Shown one piece after another: positions 1-10,715 of a DNA stretch of 64,000 bases. Origin of the DNA: Plecoglossus altivelis (lineage: Eukaryota > Chordata > Actinopteri > Osmeriformes > Plecoglossidae); contig BROE01000011.1 in NCBI GenBank assembly GCA_036571765.1, positions 2,249,876-2,313,875 of the forward strand. Reading direction: 5' to 3'. A model generated the notes under the pieces. The model was not told the DNA's origin. It saw nothing but the letters and a program-made list of their open reading frames with translations, and did not search any database. The position numbers and the translations under genes were made by a program. Each line of letters opens with the position of its first letter. The first letter of the stretch is position 1.

Positions 1-109
1 GAACCAGGTGTAGTGCCAAAGTCCCAGTCTCAGATACCTGACATGGTCAATAACAAAATGGTCAACTACAGATGACCAATAACTTCTCCACTACAGTGGA
101 GAGTCGAGC

Positions 110-1166
110 TGCCTATAAACATATCTGCTACAATGCTTCATTACCGTAATACATTTATAACATGTCCAACTACAGTTGCTACATAGTACAGTTCAACTAA
201 TAACCAATGTCCACTACAGTGCCGTACATAGTACAGTGCAACTTATAACCATGTCCACTACAGTGCTAATAGTACAGTTCAAACTATAACCATGTCCACT
301 ACAGTGCTACATAGTACAGTTCAACTATAACCATGTCCACTACAGTGCTACATAGTACAGTTCAACTATAACCATGCCCACTACAGTGCTACATAGTACA
401 GTTCACCTATAACCATGTCCACTACAGTGCTACATGGTACAGTTCACCTATAACCACGTCCACTACAGTGCTACATAGTACAGTTCAACTATAACCACGT
501 CCACTACAGTGCTACATAGTACAGTTCAGCTATAACCATGTCCACTACAGTGCTACATAGTACAGTTCAACTATAACCATGTCCACTAAAGTGCTACATA
601 GTACAGTTCAGCTATAACCATGTCCACTACAGTGCTACATAGTACAGTTCAGCTATAACAATGTCCACTACAGTGCTACATAGTACAGTTCACCTATAAC
701 CATGTCCACTACAGTGCTACATAGTACAGTTCAACTATAACCATGTCCACTACAGTGCTACATAGTACAGTTCAGCTATAACCATGTCCACTACAGTGCT
801 ACATAGTACAGTTCAGCTATAACCATGTCCACTTCAGTGCTACATAGTACAGTTCAACTATAACCATGTCCACTACAGTGCTACATAGTACAGTTCAACT
901 ATAACCATGTCCACTACAGTGCTACATAGTACAGTTCAACTATAACCACGTCCACTACAGTGCTACATAGTACAGTTCAGCTATAACCATGTCCACTACA
1001 GTTCTACATAGTACAGTTCAACTATAACCATGTCCCCTACAGTGCTACATAGTACAGTTCACCTATAACCAAGTCCACTACAGTGCTACATACTACAGTT
1101 CAACTATAACCACGTCCACTACAGTGCTACATAGTACAGTTCAACTATAACCATGCCCACTACAGC
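110..1166. repeat. 41-bp minisatellite, about 24 copies
   Basis: A 41-bp unit (core CTACATAGTACAGTTCAACT followed by ATAACCATGTCCACTACAGTG) repeats head to tail with only scattered substitutions. The leftmost copies, before about position 300, are more diverged and have small indels. 41 is not a multiple of three and every frame is interrupted, so it is non-coding. It sits at the left edge of the window and may extend beyond it. Confidence 0.95.
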
Positions 1167-1170
1167 ATCA

Positions 1171-1194
1171 CTTCCATCTCACCAACTGTTTGCT

Positions 1195-1233
<39 letters not shown>

Positions 1234-1690
1234 TGTGTACGATAGGCTGTGTGTGTGTGTGTGTGAGGTGAGTGTGTGAGTATGCGTGTGTGTAAGAGAG
1301 ATAGAGAGATATGTGTGTGCGCGTTTGAATGTGTGACAGCTAGACAGGGAGAGAAAGTGTGTGTTTGTGCGTGTGTGTGACAGCGCGAGAGAGTGCGTGT
1401 GTGAGAACTTTCAGAGTTCATTTTCTAAGGTCAACGCATCTGTTCTCCCCCCTTGTTTCTCTGTCTTTAACTCTCCCTACCTCTCACCCTATTCCACCCT
1501 CTCTACCTCCCTCTCTCTCTCCCTTATCCCTCTCTATCCTCGCCCCCCCTCCCTTCATCCCTCTCCCCCTTCTCCGTCCCCTCATCCCACCCCTCGCCCT
1601 CCCTGCCCTCATTACTCCCTCCCCTCGTCCCTCCCCTCATCCCTCCCCTCGCTCCCCCCCTCCTCCGTCTCTGCCAGAAGGATTTAGAGT
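1171..1690. repeat. GT microsatellite followed by a CT-rich tract
   Basis: Positions 1196-1400 are (GT)n with GA interruptions, and 1440-1675 is nearly pure pyrimidine. Open frames here encode only Thr/His or Ser/Pro runs and are not genes. Confidence 0.85.
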
Positions 1691-3715
1691 TATTCTCTGA
1701 ACTCATAAAGTGTTCCTCCCTGCCACAGATCCTCTCTGTACTGTTTGTAATTATCAATTCATTTGGGATTTGCTTTAAAAAATAAAGGATTGTTTTGCTC
1801 TTGGACAAAACCACATCAGAGCACATCAAACATACGCTCTTATTGTATCTCCCCAAACCAAGACAATGGAAATGTAACAAGCAGGCGCCAGTGAAGCGTT
1901 GTCTGGTCCCGGCGGAGAGCATGTGTGTGAGAGTGTGTGTGTGTGTGAGAGTGTGTGTGTGTGAGTGTGTGTGTGTGTGCGTGCGTGCGTGTGTGAGAGA
2001 GAAGGGGGATGTTTGAAGATCCTGGTCTTCCCAGCAGAGCTCCCTGTCACCAGATCTCTCATGACTGACGAGGGACGTTTATGAAACACATTTTTCAGGA
2101 AAACATTACATGGTGTGGCAACTCAAAACATGCTGTCACAAAGCAGCACAGAGAGAGAAAGAGAGGCAGCAAACGACAAGAGAGCTGGGATCTCGCTGAC
2201 ACACACACGCACACACACACTCACATGCGCACACGTACACACATGCGCGACCGCACACACGAACACGCTGCGCACACTCAACCCTTGGGGCTTCATGTTG
2301 GGTTAAAGAAGTCATTTGTCATAGATTACCCGTCTCTCACACAGCATATATATATATTTATACAGACGCTTTCAGACACTGATGGAAGCATCTAGACCAA
2401 TGACCGGGGGGGTGGGATTGCGGGGGAGGGGGGGGAGTTGGTGGTTCTAGGAGGGTGGGGTGGTGGGTGCATGTGTGTGTGACACACGATCACAGACGCA
2501 TCTGAAGTTTCTGTTACTGGTCATTCAGTTACCTTGGCAACATTGCTCATCAAATCTATATATGAGCAAAATGAATGATCACATAATCATGTGATGTATT
2601 TATTGACTGAAGCAGACCGTATGTATGCTAATCTATATATTTCTGAGGAACATAACCTAAATCCTAACCCTACACGTATTTGTATCTGTTATATATCTGT
2701 TCTTGCTGTCCGTTTGTACTGGAATTTGTTTTATAATGAAAGTGTTTACAATCTCAGGAGTGGAGAAACAGATTAGATTTACGTAATGTCTAACATAACA
2801 CACGGCACGCACACACAGTCTCCCTGACTCACTCTCTCAGACACACACACACACACCTATGAAAACTGCTGGGTGTTTTTTTCCAGCAGTTTATTTTCAA
2901 AGCAGTGGCCTATGTGAACACAGGTCCCATTCAGACGGAGAGACGAGGGGGGAGGAGGGGGAGGGAAGGGGAGGGAAGGGGGGAGGAGTGGGAGGCCTGC
3001 AGACAACCTGCACCTGCTGGTTAAACACTTTAACAGGCAATTACCCTGGCAGGCCAAATCTACTTGCTCCTTGTGTTTGTGTATTTCTGCGTGTGCGTGT
3101 GTGTGCGCGTGTGTGGTGTGTGTTAGTACGTGTGTGTGTGTTGTGGGGGAGTTTTGAAGCGTGAGGTGCTGGCAGAAGTTGGAAGGGGCGATGAGGAGAG
3201 GTGAGGTTCTGGAGGGGGTTTCAGAGGGGGGGGGGGCTGTGGGAGCAGAGTGAAGGTTGAGAGATGATGGGGTGAGGGAAGAGAGGTGAGGGAGGTGAGC
3301 GGGGGAGTAAAGAGGGGGGGAACGTAAGGTTCCAATCACCTGTGACCATTAGCAGTAGAAAGCATCATTATAGAGACTTGTAAGTATTGCTCAGTCTCCA
3401 TACACACACACGCACCCCCCAACACAACACACATACAACACAACCACACACATACACCCATTGTGCTCCCATAGTAACCTCTCACACACACACAACTACA
3501 CAAAGTATGTGTGTTTCAAGTGTTGAGATGTGTGTGGACATGGTACTGTGACAGTATAATGGCTTGGTGATTAAATTATGCAAATACTTGTTGTCAGGAA
3601 ACATCTTGATGGGTCGTCTAGTCAACAGCAGTGTTTCAGAAACATTACATAGTTCTCCATATTCATAACCTGATGTTTTACGTATTCATGAGCAACAACT
3701 CATAGAATCTCTGAA
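1690..3715. other. Gene-free spacer with CA/GT and G-rich tracts
   Basis: Short (GT)n at about 1918-2000, (CA)n at about 2196-2280, a G-rich stretch at 2405-2465 and a purine-rich tract at 2930-3320. The DNA between (1690-1900, 2500-2790, 3530-3710) is unique sequence in which I see no exon with splice signals. Confidence 0.6.
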
Positions 3716-3719
3716 GAAC

Positions 3720-4145
3720 GCTTTCCCAAAACACCCTAACCTACCCAACACATCATGTTATACCCAACACACCCTAACCTACCCAACACACCCTGTCCTA
3801 CCCAACACACCCTGTCTTACTCAACAAACCCTGTCCAACCCAACACACCCTAATCTACCCAACAAACCCCCTAACCTATCCAACACACCCTAGCTTACCC
3901 AACACATCATGTTATACCCAACACACCCTAACCTACCCAACACACTCTGTCCTACCCAACACACGCTGTCCTACCCAACACACCCTGTCCAACCCAACAC
4001 ACCCTAATCTATCCAACACACCCTGTCCTACCTAACACACCCTAGCCTACCAAACACATTATGTCCTACCCAACACACCCTAACCTACCCAACACACACT
4101 GTCCTAAAACCACCTTACACACCCCAACACATACCAAACAATTCA
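3720..4145. repeat. 19-bp minisatellite (CCTACCCAACACACCCTGT)
   Basis: About 20 imperfect copies of a CA-rich 19-bp unit, with variants such as CCTAACCTACCCAACACACC. Non-coding tandem repeat. Confidence 0.85.
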
Positions 4146-4154
4146 ACCCAACAT

Positions 4155-4790
4155 GTTACCTTGCAGAAAGAGAGAGAGAAGAGCAAGACAGAGGGAGAAA
4201 GAGAGAAGGAGGAAGAGAGAGGCACAGTAAGAGAGGAAAAGAGAGGGAGGAAAAGAGAGGGATGGGGTTGCCGAGGGAGAAACTGGGCACTCTCTCTGCT
4301 CTGGAAGTTATTACTGCCTCCCAGAGAGACCCACAAACACCAGGGAGAGAGAGGGGTAGGAGATTAGAGAGAGGCGGGGAGAAGGGAGAGAGAGGGGGAG
4401 GAGAGGAGAGAGGGGGAGGAGAGGAGAGAGAGAGGGAGGAGAGGAGAGGAGAGGGGAGGAGAGGAGGGAAGGAAGGGGAAAGAAGTTGGAGAGAGGGGGG
4501 AGGAAGAAGATAGAGGGGAGGAGAGAGAATTAGGGGTAGGAGAGGAGGGAGAGAGGGGGGAGGGAGAGTGAGGTAGAGAGGAGAGAGAAAAATGGGGAGG
4601 AGGTGAGAGAGAGAGGGAGGAGAGGAGGGAGAGAGGGGGAGAAAGAGGATGAAGAGAGAAGAGAGAAAGGGAAGAGAGGGAAATAGAACAGAGAGAGGAG
4701 TGGAGAGAGAAAGAGGGAGTTAGACGGAGAAATACCCAATAGAAAGGGAGTAAGAGAGGGCGAGAGGGGGAGGGAGGGAGCATAAAAATT
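4155..4790. repeat. Polypurine (GA/GGA) tract of about 630 bp
   Basis: Almost uninterrupted purines on the plus strand, mostly GAGAGAGG/GAGGAG motifs. The only mixed-sequence island is at about 4265-4345. Reading frames on either strand are low-complexity Arg/Glu or Ser/Leu/Pro and are not genes. Confidence 0.9.
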
Positions 4791-4929
4791 TCCATTTTCA
4801 AAAAAGCTTAAAATCAGAAACATGTCCATTAGAATAGGAAAACTAACATGCGATTCTGTACCACTTCAAACGAAGGCTAAATATGAACAAGCGCATAAAC
4901 ACACATATACACATCTGGAGTAGAGATCT

Positions 4930-5210
4930 CCTTTTCTCCTTTCCTCTCCCTTTCTCTCCTCCTCTCCCTTTCTTTCCTCCTCTCCCTTTCTCTCCTCCTC
5001 TCCCTTTCTTTCCTCCTCTCCCTTTCTCTCCTCCTCTCCCTTTCTCTCCTCCTCTCCCTTTCTCTCCTCATCTGTCTTGCTCTTTCCTCCTCACTCCTCG
5101 TCTCTCATTTTCTCTCCTTCTCTCTCCTCTCTACTTTTCTCTGTCGCCTCTCCTATTCTCTCCCTCCTTCTCTCTCCAACTCTCTTCTCCTCCTCTGCCC
5201 TCTTCAAAAA
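4930..5210. repeat. Polypyrimidine tract with an 18-bp tandem unit
   Basis: Copies of CCTCTCCCTTTCTCTCCT and a one-base variant repeat between about 4930 and 5070, then decay into general CT-rich sequence. It lies about 140 bp after the polypurine tract and has the opposite strand bias. Confidence 0.85.
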
Positions 5211-6409
5211 AATAGACAGGGAAAGAGACACAGATAGACACGAAGAGAAATATATACAGAGAGAGCAAGATATGCAGAGGGAGAAAGATACAAAGAGATC
5301 CAGATAGACACTGAGGTAGAGCAAGAAAGATCCAGAGAGAGAGAGAGAGCAGAGATGTGTCCGTATTAGGACACATCTCTCTGGGGACCAGCAAGTCTTA
5401 GATCACCCCAGCCTGGCACACAAACACACACACACACACAGTACACATACACACACACACTGTACCCACACACTCTACACACACACACACACAGGACTGG
5501 AGTCTTAGATCACGCCAGTCCCAGCCTGGCACAGGACTGGCAGAGGCCGGCTGGCGCGAGGCACGCTCTATGATTTATAGTGTGTCTGGCAGCGGGTGTG
5601 TATGCACAGACACACACATATAAACACACAGAGCATGCTCACTTTCTCTCTCACACACACACACACACACTCTCCCTCTCACACACATACTTTGGGCTGA
5701 CATGGAGGAGACTTTTCTAGAGAACAAACATCTTAGCAGAGCGTGTGTTTACATGTGTGTGTGTTGGCATGTGAGAGTGTGCTTGTATGGATGTTTGTGA
5801 GTGTGTGAGAGTGCGCATATCTATGTGTATGTTTGTCGAATGCGGACAAACGTGCGCGTGTGACTGTGTGTCTGTGTGTGAGAGTCTCTTCGCCTCCTTC
5901 CAATCCACAGGTCAGGGCATCCCTTCTTACATCCATCCATCCCTTTACCCATCTCTTCCTCCCTCCACATGTTCCTTCTTTCATCTCTCCATCCCGGCCT
6001 GCCTCTCTCCCTAGTCTCCATGCCAGTAACTCTGAAAGTCAGAGTTCAAAGTCAGTCATTTGGTTGAGTTAGTCTAAGTAAGTTAAGTGAATCTGTCAAA
6101 TGACATGATGCAATAAAAGACTCCCCAGGGCCCTGGTAGAGCAGAGGAGACACACACACACACACATACACACACACACACATACACACACACACACGTA
6201 TATATGCGCACACATTCGCATACAAAGTACTGACCTCTCATCCCAACCCATATCAATGATTTTATGGATTTCAATAGACTACAAATCAGAGTCAGAACAC
6301 CAATGAAGTGCAGGGGATAATGGGGATAAGGAAATGATGATGTTGATTAAGACATATTCTTCAGAGCTTAACTGGTTCCTGTAAGAGTCATCAGCAGAGC
6401 GCTGCATGG

Positions 6410-6454
<45 letters not shown>

Positions 6455-7465
6455 GCATACACACACACACGCACCAACTCTTTGTGTGATTATTCACTAA
6501 ATATCTCTGATTATCTAGATTAACATCAAATCTGCTTCATTCATGACACATTTTCAAGCAGACAATAGGCAAAGTATAGTAGCAACTCAAAAGCAAAGTT
6601 CTGTTTTGGTGGACAGCGTAAAGGACCGATTTGTTTTCACCAGGCAGTATGACGATAGACCTCCGAGAGGAACGAGCAGTTTTTTTTACAAATGCTAAAA
6701 ACACAAAAACCAAATTATCAGCGGCCAAGACCCATTTGTCGATTTAGTCACTATTTGGCAAAACTCAAACACGCAAAGAAAACTCATTCTCATTCACTAA
6801 AAAACGGTTGCACTGTGATGCCCTTGTGTGGCAAAAAGCTAAACACAGGCGGCAAACCGTCAACAAAACTACACCACAGTTGTCATCTTTAAAACACAAC
6901 AACTCAAAATTGTCCACAAAGTTTCCTGTCAAATACTTTCCCTGTCTTTGTTCATTTGCAGTTGGACTACTGTTTTTTCATGCAAGTGCTGAATGTAAAG
7001 ACAAACAATACTGTATTATTTGAACTGTACTTCAAATGTACTGTACTACTTCAGTATGCAATTCAATCGCTGTACTCCAGTAAGTAGTGATTGTTATACT
7101 TTCTTTATTGCGATGTAAGTACAATGAAGCTATTTTTCTGGAGCTACATGCCCTGGATGCTGGTTCCTCATGTATTGGTGTTGTGTCTCGTGATTGCTCC
7201 AGTGTTTATATATCGATTTGCTGTGTCTATGAAATAAGAACATTGTTTGAATTTGAGCACAGGTTACATGTAAATGGCTTAGGGGCAAGTGCTTCATTTT
7301 GCCAGAAGAGTCGAGAGTCATTTCGTAAATGTCGTTTGGAAGATTTGGTTTGGTAATTATAGTTCGGGGAAAGTAGGTGACAGTTTCAATAAATGTGTTT
7401 CATCAATTGTGAAAAGCTGTAATGGTAACTAATAGAGCTCACGGCAGCTCCCATCCAGCTTCTAC
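5211..7465. other. Gene-free spacer, CA/GT microsatellites then unique DNA
   Basis: (CA)n or (GT)n at 5420-5490, 5655-5690, 5745-5885, 6148-6200 and 6410-6470. From about 6480 to 7465 the sequence is unique and AT-rich; I found no convincing exon, RNA gene or mobile element in it. Confidence 0.55.
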
Positions 7466-7469
7466 ACCA

Positions 7470-7960
7470 ACATGAACAGAGAGAGAGGGAGGGAGAGTGG
7501 AAGGGAGGGAGAAGGAGGAAGAGAGAGAGAGGGGGGAGAGAGGGAGGGAGGGAGGGAGAGAGAGAGAGAGAGAGGGGGGAGAGACAGAGGACCCCTCAGG
7601 AGCTCATCCATTTACAGAAGATCGATGCCTGGTCTCTTTATCTCTCTTTTCTATAATTCCCTCATCCACTCCCATGGTCTCTGATTCCTTTGTTAGTCTG
7701 AGTAGTCCAACATCACCGACACACCTGCTCACCTGGAAGACAAACAGCAGAGCACAGAGGTGAAGAGGGAGAGGAAGACGGACAGACTTAGACAGAAAGG
7801 GACATAGATGGTGGGAAAGAGGGAAAAAGAGAGGACAGTGAGAGGGGGGAGAGAGAAGAGGAGAAAGAGGAGAGGGGCAAGAGAAGAGGGTAGAGAGAGC
7901 ACAAGATTGAGAAGAAAACAGAGAGGAGAGAGAAGAAGAAGAGAATAAGAGAGCCAGTGG
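7470..7960. repeat. Two GA-rich tracts
   Basis: Purine-rich tracts at 7470-7590 and 7765-7950, separated by about 170 bp of mixed sequence. Non-coding. Confidence 0.75.
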
Positions 7961-8200
7961 CCAGTCCTATCGCGAACAGAGCGCAAGATAACAGAACACG
8001 CAAGCACGCACACACGTATACACGCGTGCACACACATGCCCATGGGAGGAAGATCCAAACAAGGTTTAGTTGTACTAATTACTTACAACAACACAGTCAC
8101 ACAGGAAGCCCTTCTGTCTTCAGCAGAGGACTAGGGCTTAATTCTCTGTTTGAATTAATGAGCTTCTGAACACTCTCCAGGATGAGCCTGTCTCTCACGT

Positions 8201-8201
<1 letters not shown>

Positions 8202-8275
<74 letters not shown>

Positions 8276-8335
8276 GCGTGTGCATGCATGCATGCATGTA
8301 GAAGTGTGTATGTATGTGTGTGTGTGTGGTGTGTG
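8202..8335. repeat. (GT)n microsatellite with CATG tail
   Basis: A near-perfect (GT)n run of more than 70 bp, then CGTGTG variants and a short (GCAT)n run. One of the longest pure dinucleotide arrays in the window. Confidence 0.95.
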
Positions 8336-8340
8336 TGATA

Positions 8341-9477
8341 AAAAGAGAGACTCAGGTCTTTGATGTGTTCTTTGTCTTCTGGGCCTGTCAGTCAAAGAAA
8401 CCAGACACCCTCCTCTCTTCTCATCTCCGACCGCTTTGCTCCTCCTCTCCACTCCTCTCCTCTCTTGTCTTCTCTTCTCCTTCTCTTCCCTCCTCCCCTC
8501 TCTTCAGACTGCCCCCTGCTGGTAATATTTAGTGACTCAAGAAAACAGTCTCTTGAACTCCTTTTCTTCTGGTCATGTAGCTCTGAGAGAGGTGACATCA
8601 GGTCACAGCTGCCTGGCACGCACGCACGCACACACACGCACACACACGCAGACGCACACAAAGAGCTGGCACGCCACATAGACAGAAAATATACTCCCAG
8701 GTTCCGAGTAAATAAACAGCCTCAGGTCCTGGACTCAAGCGACTGTCTTCTGTCCATCCGCTCATCCTTCCCTCCCTCCCTCCCTCCCTCCCTCCCTCTC
8801 TCCTGCACATCTAAAAGATCCATTTAGCAGACGTTTTCATCTGAAACGACGTACAAATTGTGTATTTAGAAAGAACTTCAGAAGATCAGAAGTGCATAAT
8901 TCAGTGGTTTGAGTCAAAGAAAGCCGCAAATTACCCAAGCACAGTGCAAAGCTCCATCTCTTCATCCTTACATCAGTCCCTCCGTCGTTCCCTCCATCGT
9001 TCCCTCCACCTCTCCAAGTCCTCCATCCCACCATTCCTCCTTCTCTACCACCATGCCTCCATCCTGATCGATGCTGTCTGTCTCCTGCTGTTGTGTGTTT
9101 GTGTGTCTGTCTCAGTGTGTGTGTGTGCTGCCACTGCGAATGGGACAACTGAGGGAAACATTTCTACCAGAAAAGGACATTTTAAACACACAATGCTGTG
9201 AGAGTAACTGTTCTTAAACTGAGGTAAACAATCTCTCTTTGTTTCTGTATGGAAACAGAGAATGAGATGTGTCTCAGGATGAGCAACATTCCTGCCCACC
9301 CTCTGATCTGTCCATCCTGTATGCTGCTATTGATCACCCCCCCCCCCCCCCTCCCTCATAAAGCACTCCCAACTGGCCCGCTGCCACCTGGGAGAGGGGG
9401 GCAGTTAGATGCTGTATTTATAGGGGGCCAGTTGACAGCACCACTGCCATTAACCAGCTGTCTCTGTTATCAGCCTC
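8341..9477. other. Gene-free spacer with short microsatellites
   Basis: CT-rich at 8410-8510, CGCA/CACA at 8615-8660, (CCCT)n at 8768-8800 and a GT tract at 9095-9130. The mixed sequence between shows no exon signals. A SINE tail inside it is listed separately. Confidence 0.5.
8817..8868 (-). mobile_element. SINE/LINE L2-type 3' tail fragment
   Basis: Read on the minus strand, this contains the fish SINE tail ending GTCTGCTAAATGGATC, preceded by TACGTCGTTTCAGATG. It resembles the tail shared by L2-mobilised SINEs (…AAGCGTCTGCTAAATG). Only the tail remains. Confidence 0.6.
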
Positions 9478-9720
9478 AGAGAGGCTGGCAGGCTGGTTGA
9501 TTGGATGGTATGTTGGTTAGTTCACTGGCTGGCTGACTGGTTTGCTAGTTGACTGGCTTTCTGGGTGGCTGCCTGGCTGTTTAACTGGCTGGCTTGTTCA
9601 GGGCGCTGGCTTGCTGGCTGGCTTGTTCAGAAGGTTTACAGGCTGGTTGGTTGGCTTACTAGCTGGTTGGTTGGCTTACTGGTTGGCTTCTTCAGCATGT
9701 TGCCAGTCTGCATCACTTCT
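9478..9720. repeat. Imperfect CTGG/TTGG-rich tandem repeat
   Basis: Degenerate repeats of GGCTGGTTGGTTGGCTTACT and related tetranucleotide-based units. The Trp/Leu/Gly-rich frame it opens is low complexity and not a gene. Confidence 0.7.
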
Positions 9721-10133
9721 AAGTAGATGGATCTTTTTGATTTGGAGCAGCTTCAGACGTAAACAGGACAAACATGAATAGAGTGAGCGCATGTAAGCAT
9801 GTTGCGTTTGATTGCTTGCGGTTCTAAAATTGTTTTAATGTACCCGTCACCACAGTGGAGAGAAATCATCATTCTGCGTGTGTCTGTGTGTGAGTTGCAC
9901 ATGTACATAACAGAACTATCTGGCATTTTGCAACATGTCATCTTGTTAAATCTGAAGAGACTTTTTAAAGAACCTAATTACCCAATGTCTTGTTCAAATC
10001 TAATCACACTCAATTATTTTCTGAAATACATTTACTTGTCACATCGTCTGTTAGTGAAGGATTTCATTTAGATAATTCTGATGAATTTATACATTGAAGA
10101 TGATAATGTAAAAATAACTCATTTTAACATTTC
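9721..10133. other. Unique AT-rich DNA, nothing recognised
   Basis: About 400 bp of non-repetitive sequence between two tandem arrays. No splice-bounded exon, RNA or mobile element seen. Confidence 0.5.
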
Positions 10134-10715
10134 ATGGTGTCTAGATCTATGTTCCTGGTCTGGAGGCATTCTTCTATGGAGTCTAGATCTATGTTCCTGG
10201 TCTGGTGGTCTTCTTCTATGGAGTCTAGATCTATGTTTCTGGTCTGGTTGTCTTCTTCTATGGTGTCTAGATCTCTGTTCCTGGTCTGGTGGTCTTCTTC
10301 TATGGTGTCTAGATCTCTGTTCCTGGTCTGGTTGTCTTCTTCTATGGTGTCTAGATCTCTGTTCCTGGTCTGGAGGTCTTCTTCTATGGTGTCTAGATCT
10401 ATGTTCCTGGTCTGGTGGTCTTCTTTTGTGTCAAGATCTATGTTTCTGGTCTGGTGGTCTTCTTCTATGGTGTCTAGATTTATGTTCCTGGTCTGGTGGT
10501 CTTCTTCTATGGTGTCTAGATCTCTGTTCCTGGTCTGGTTGTCTTCTTCTATGGTGTCTAGATCTCTGTTTCTGGTCTGGTTGTCTTCTTCTATGGTGTC
10601 TAGATCTCTGTTCCTGGTCTGGTGGTCTTCTTCTATGGTGTCTAGATCTTTGTTCCTGGTGTGGCGGTTTTCTACTATGATGTGTAGATCTCTGTTCCTG
10701 GTCTTCTCTTCTCGT
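10134..10715. repeat. 42-bp minisatellite, about 14 copies
   Basis: The unit is TGGTGTCTAGATCTCTGTTC plus CTGGTCTGGTTGTCTTCTTC plus TA. The length (42) is a multiple of three, so frames stay open on both strands for about 200 codons; the minus strand reads NRDLDTIEEDHQTR repeats. One copy is shortened at about 10425-10435. There is no plausible start context, splice site or homologous domain, so it is annotated as a repeat only. Confidence 0.95.

Noticed and set aside
110..1166. CRISPR-like repeat-spacer array
   Set aside because: Repeats are contiguous 41-bp units without unique spacers, in a vertebrate genome.
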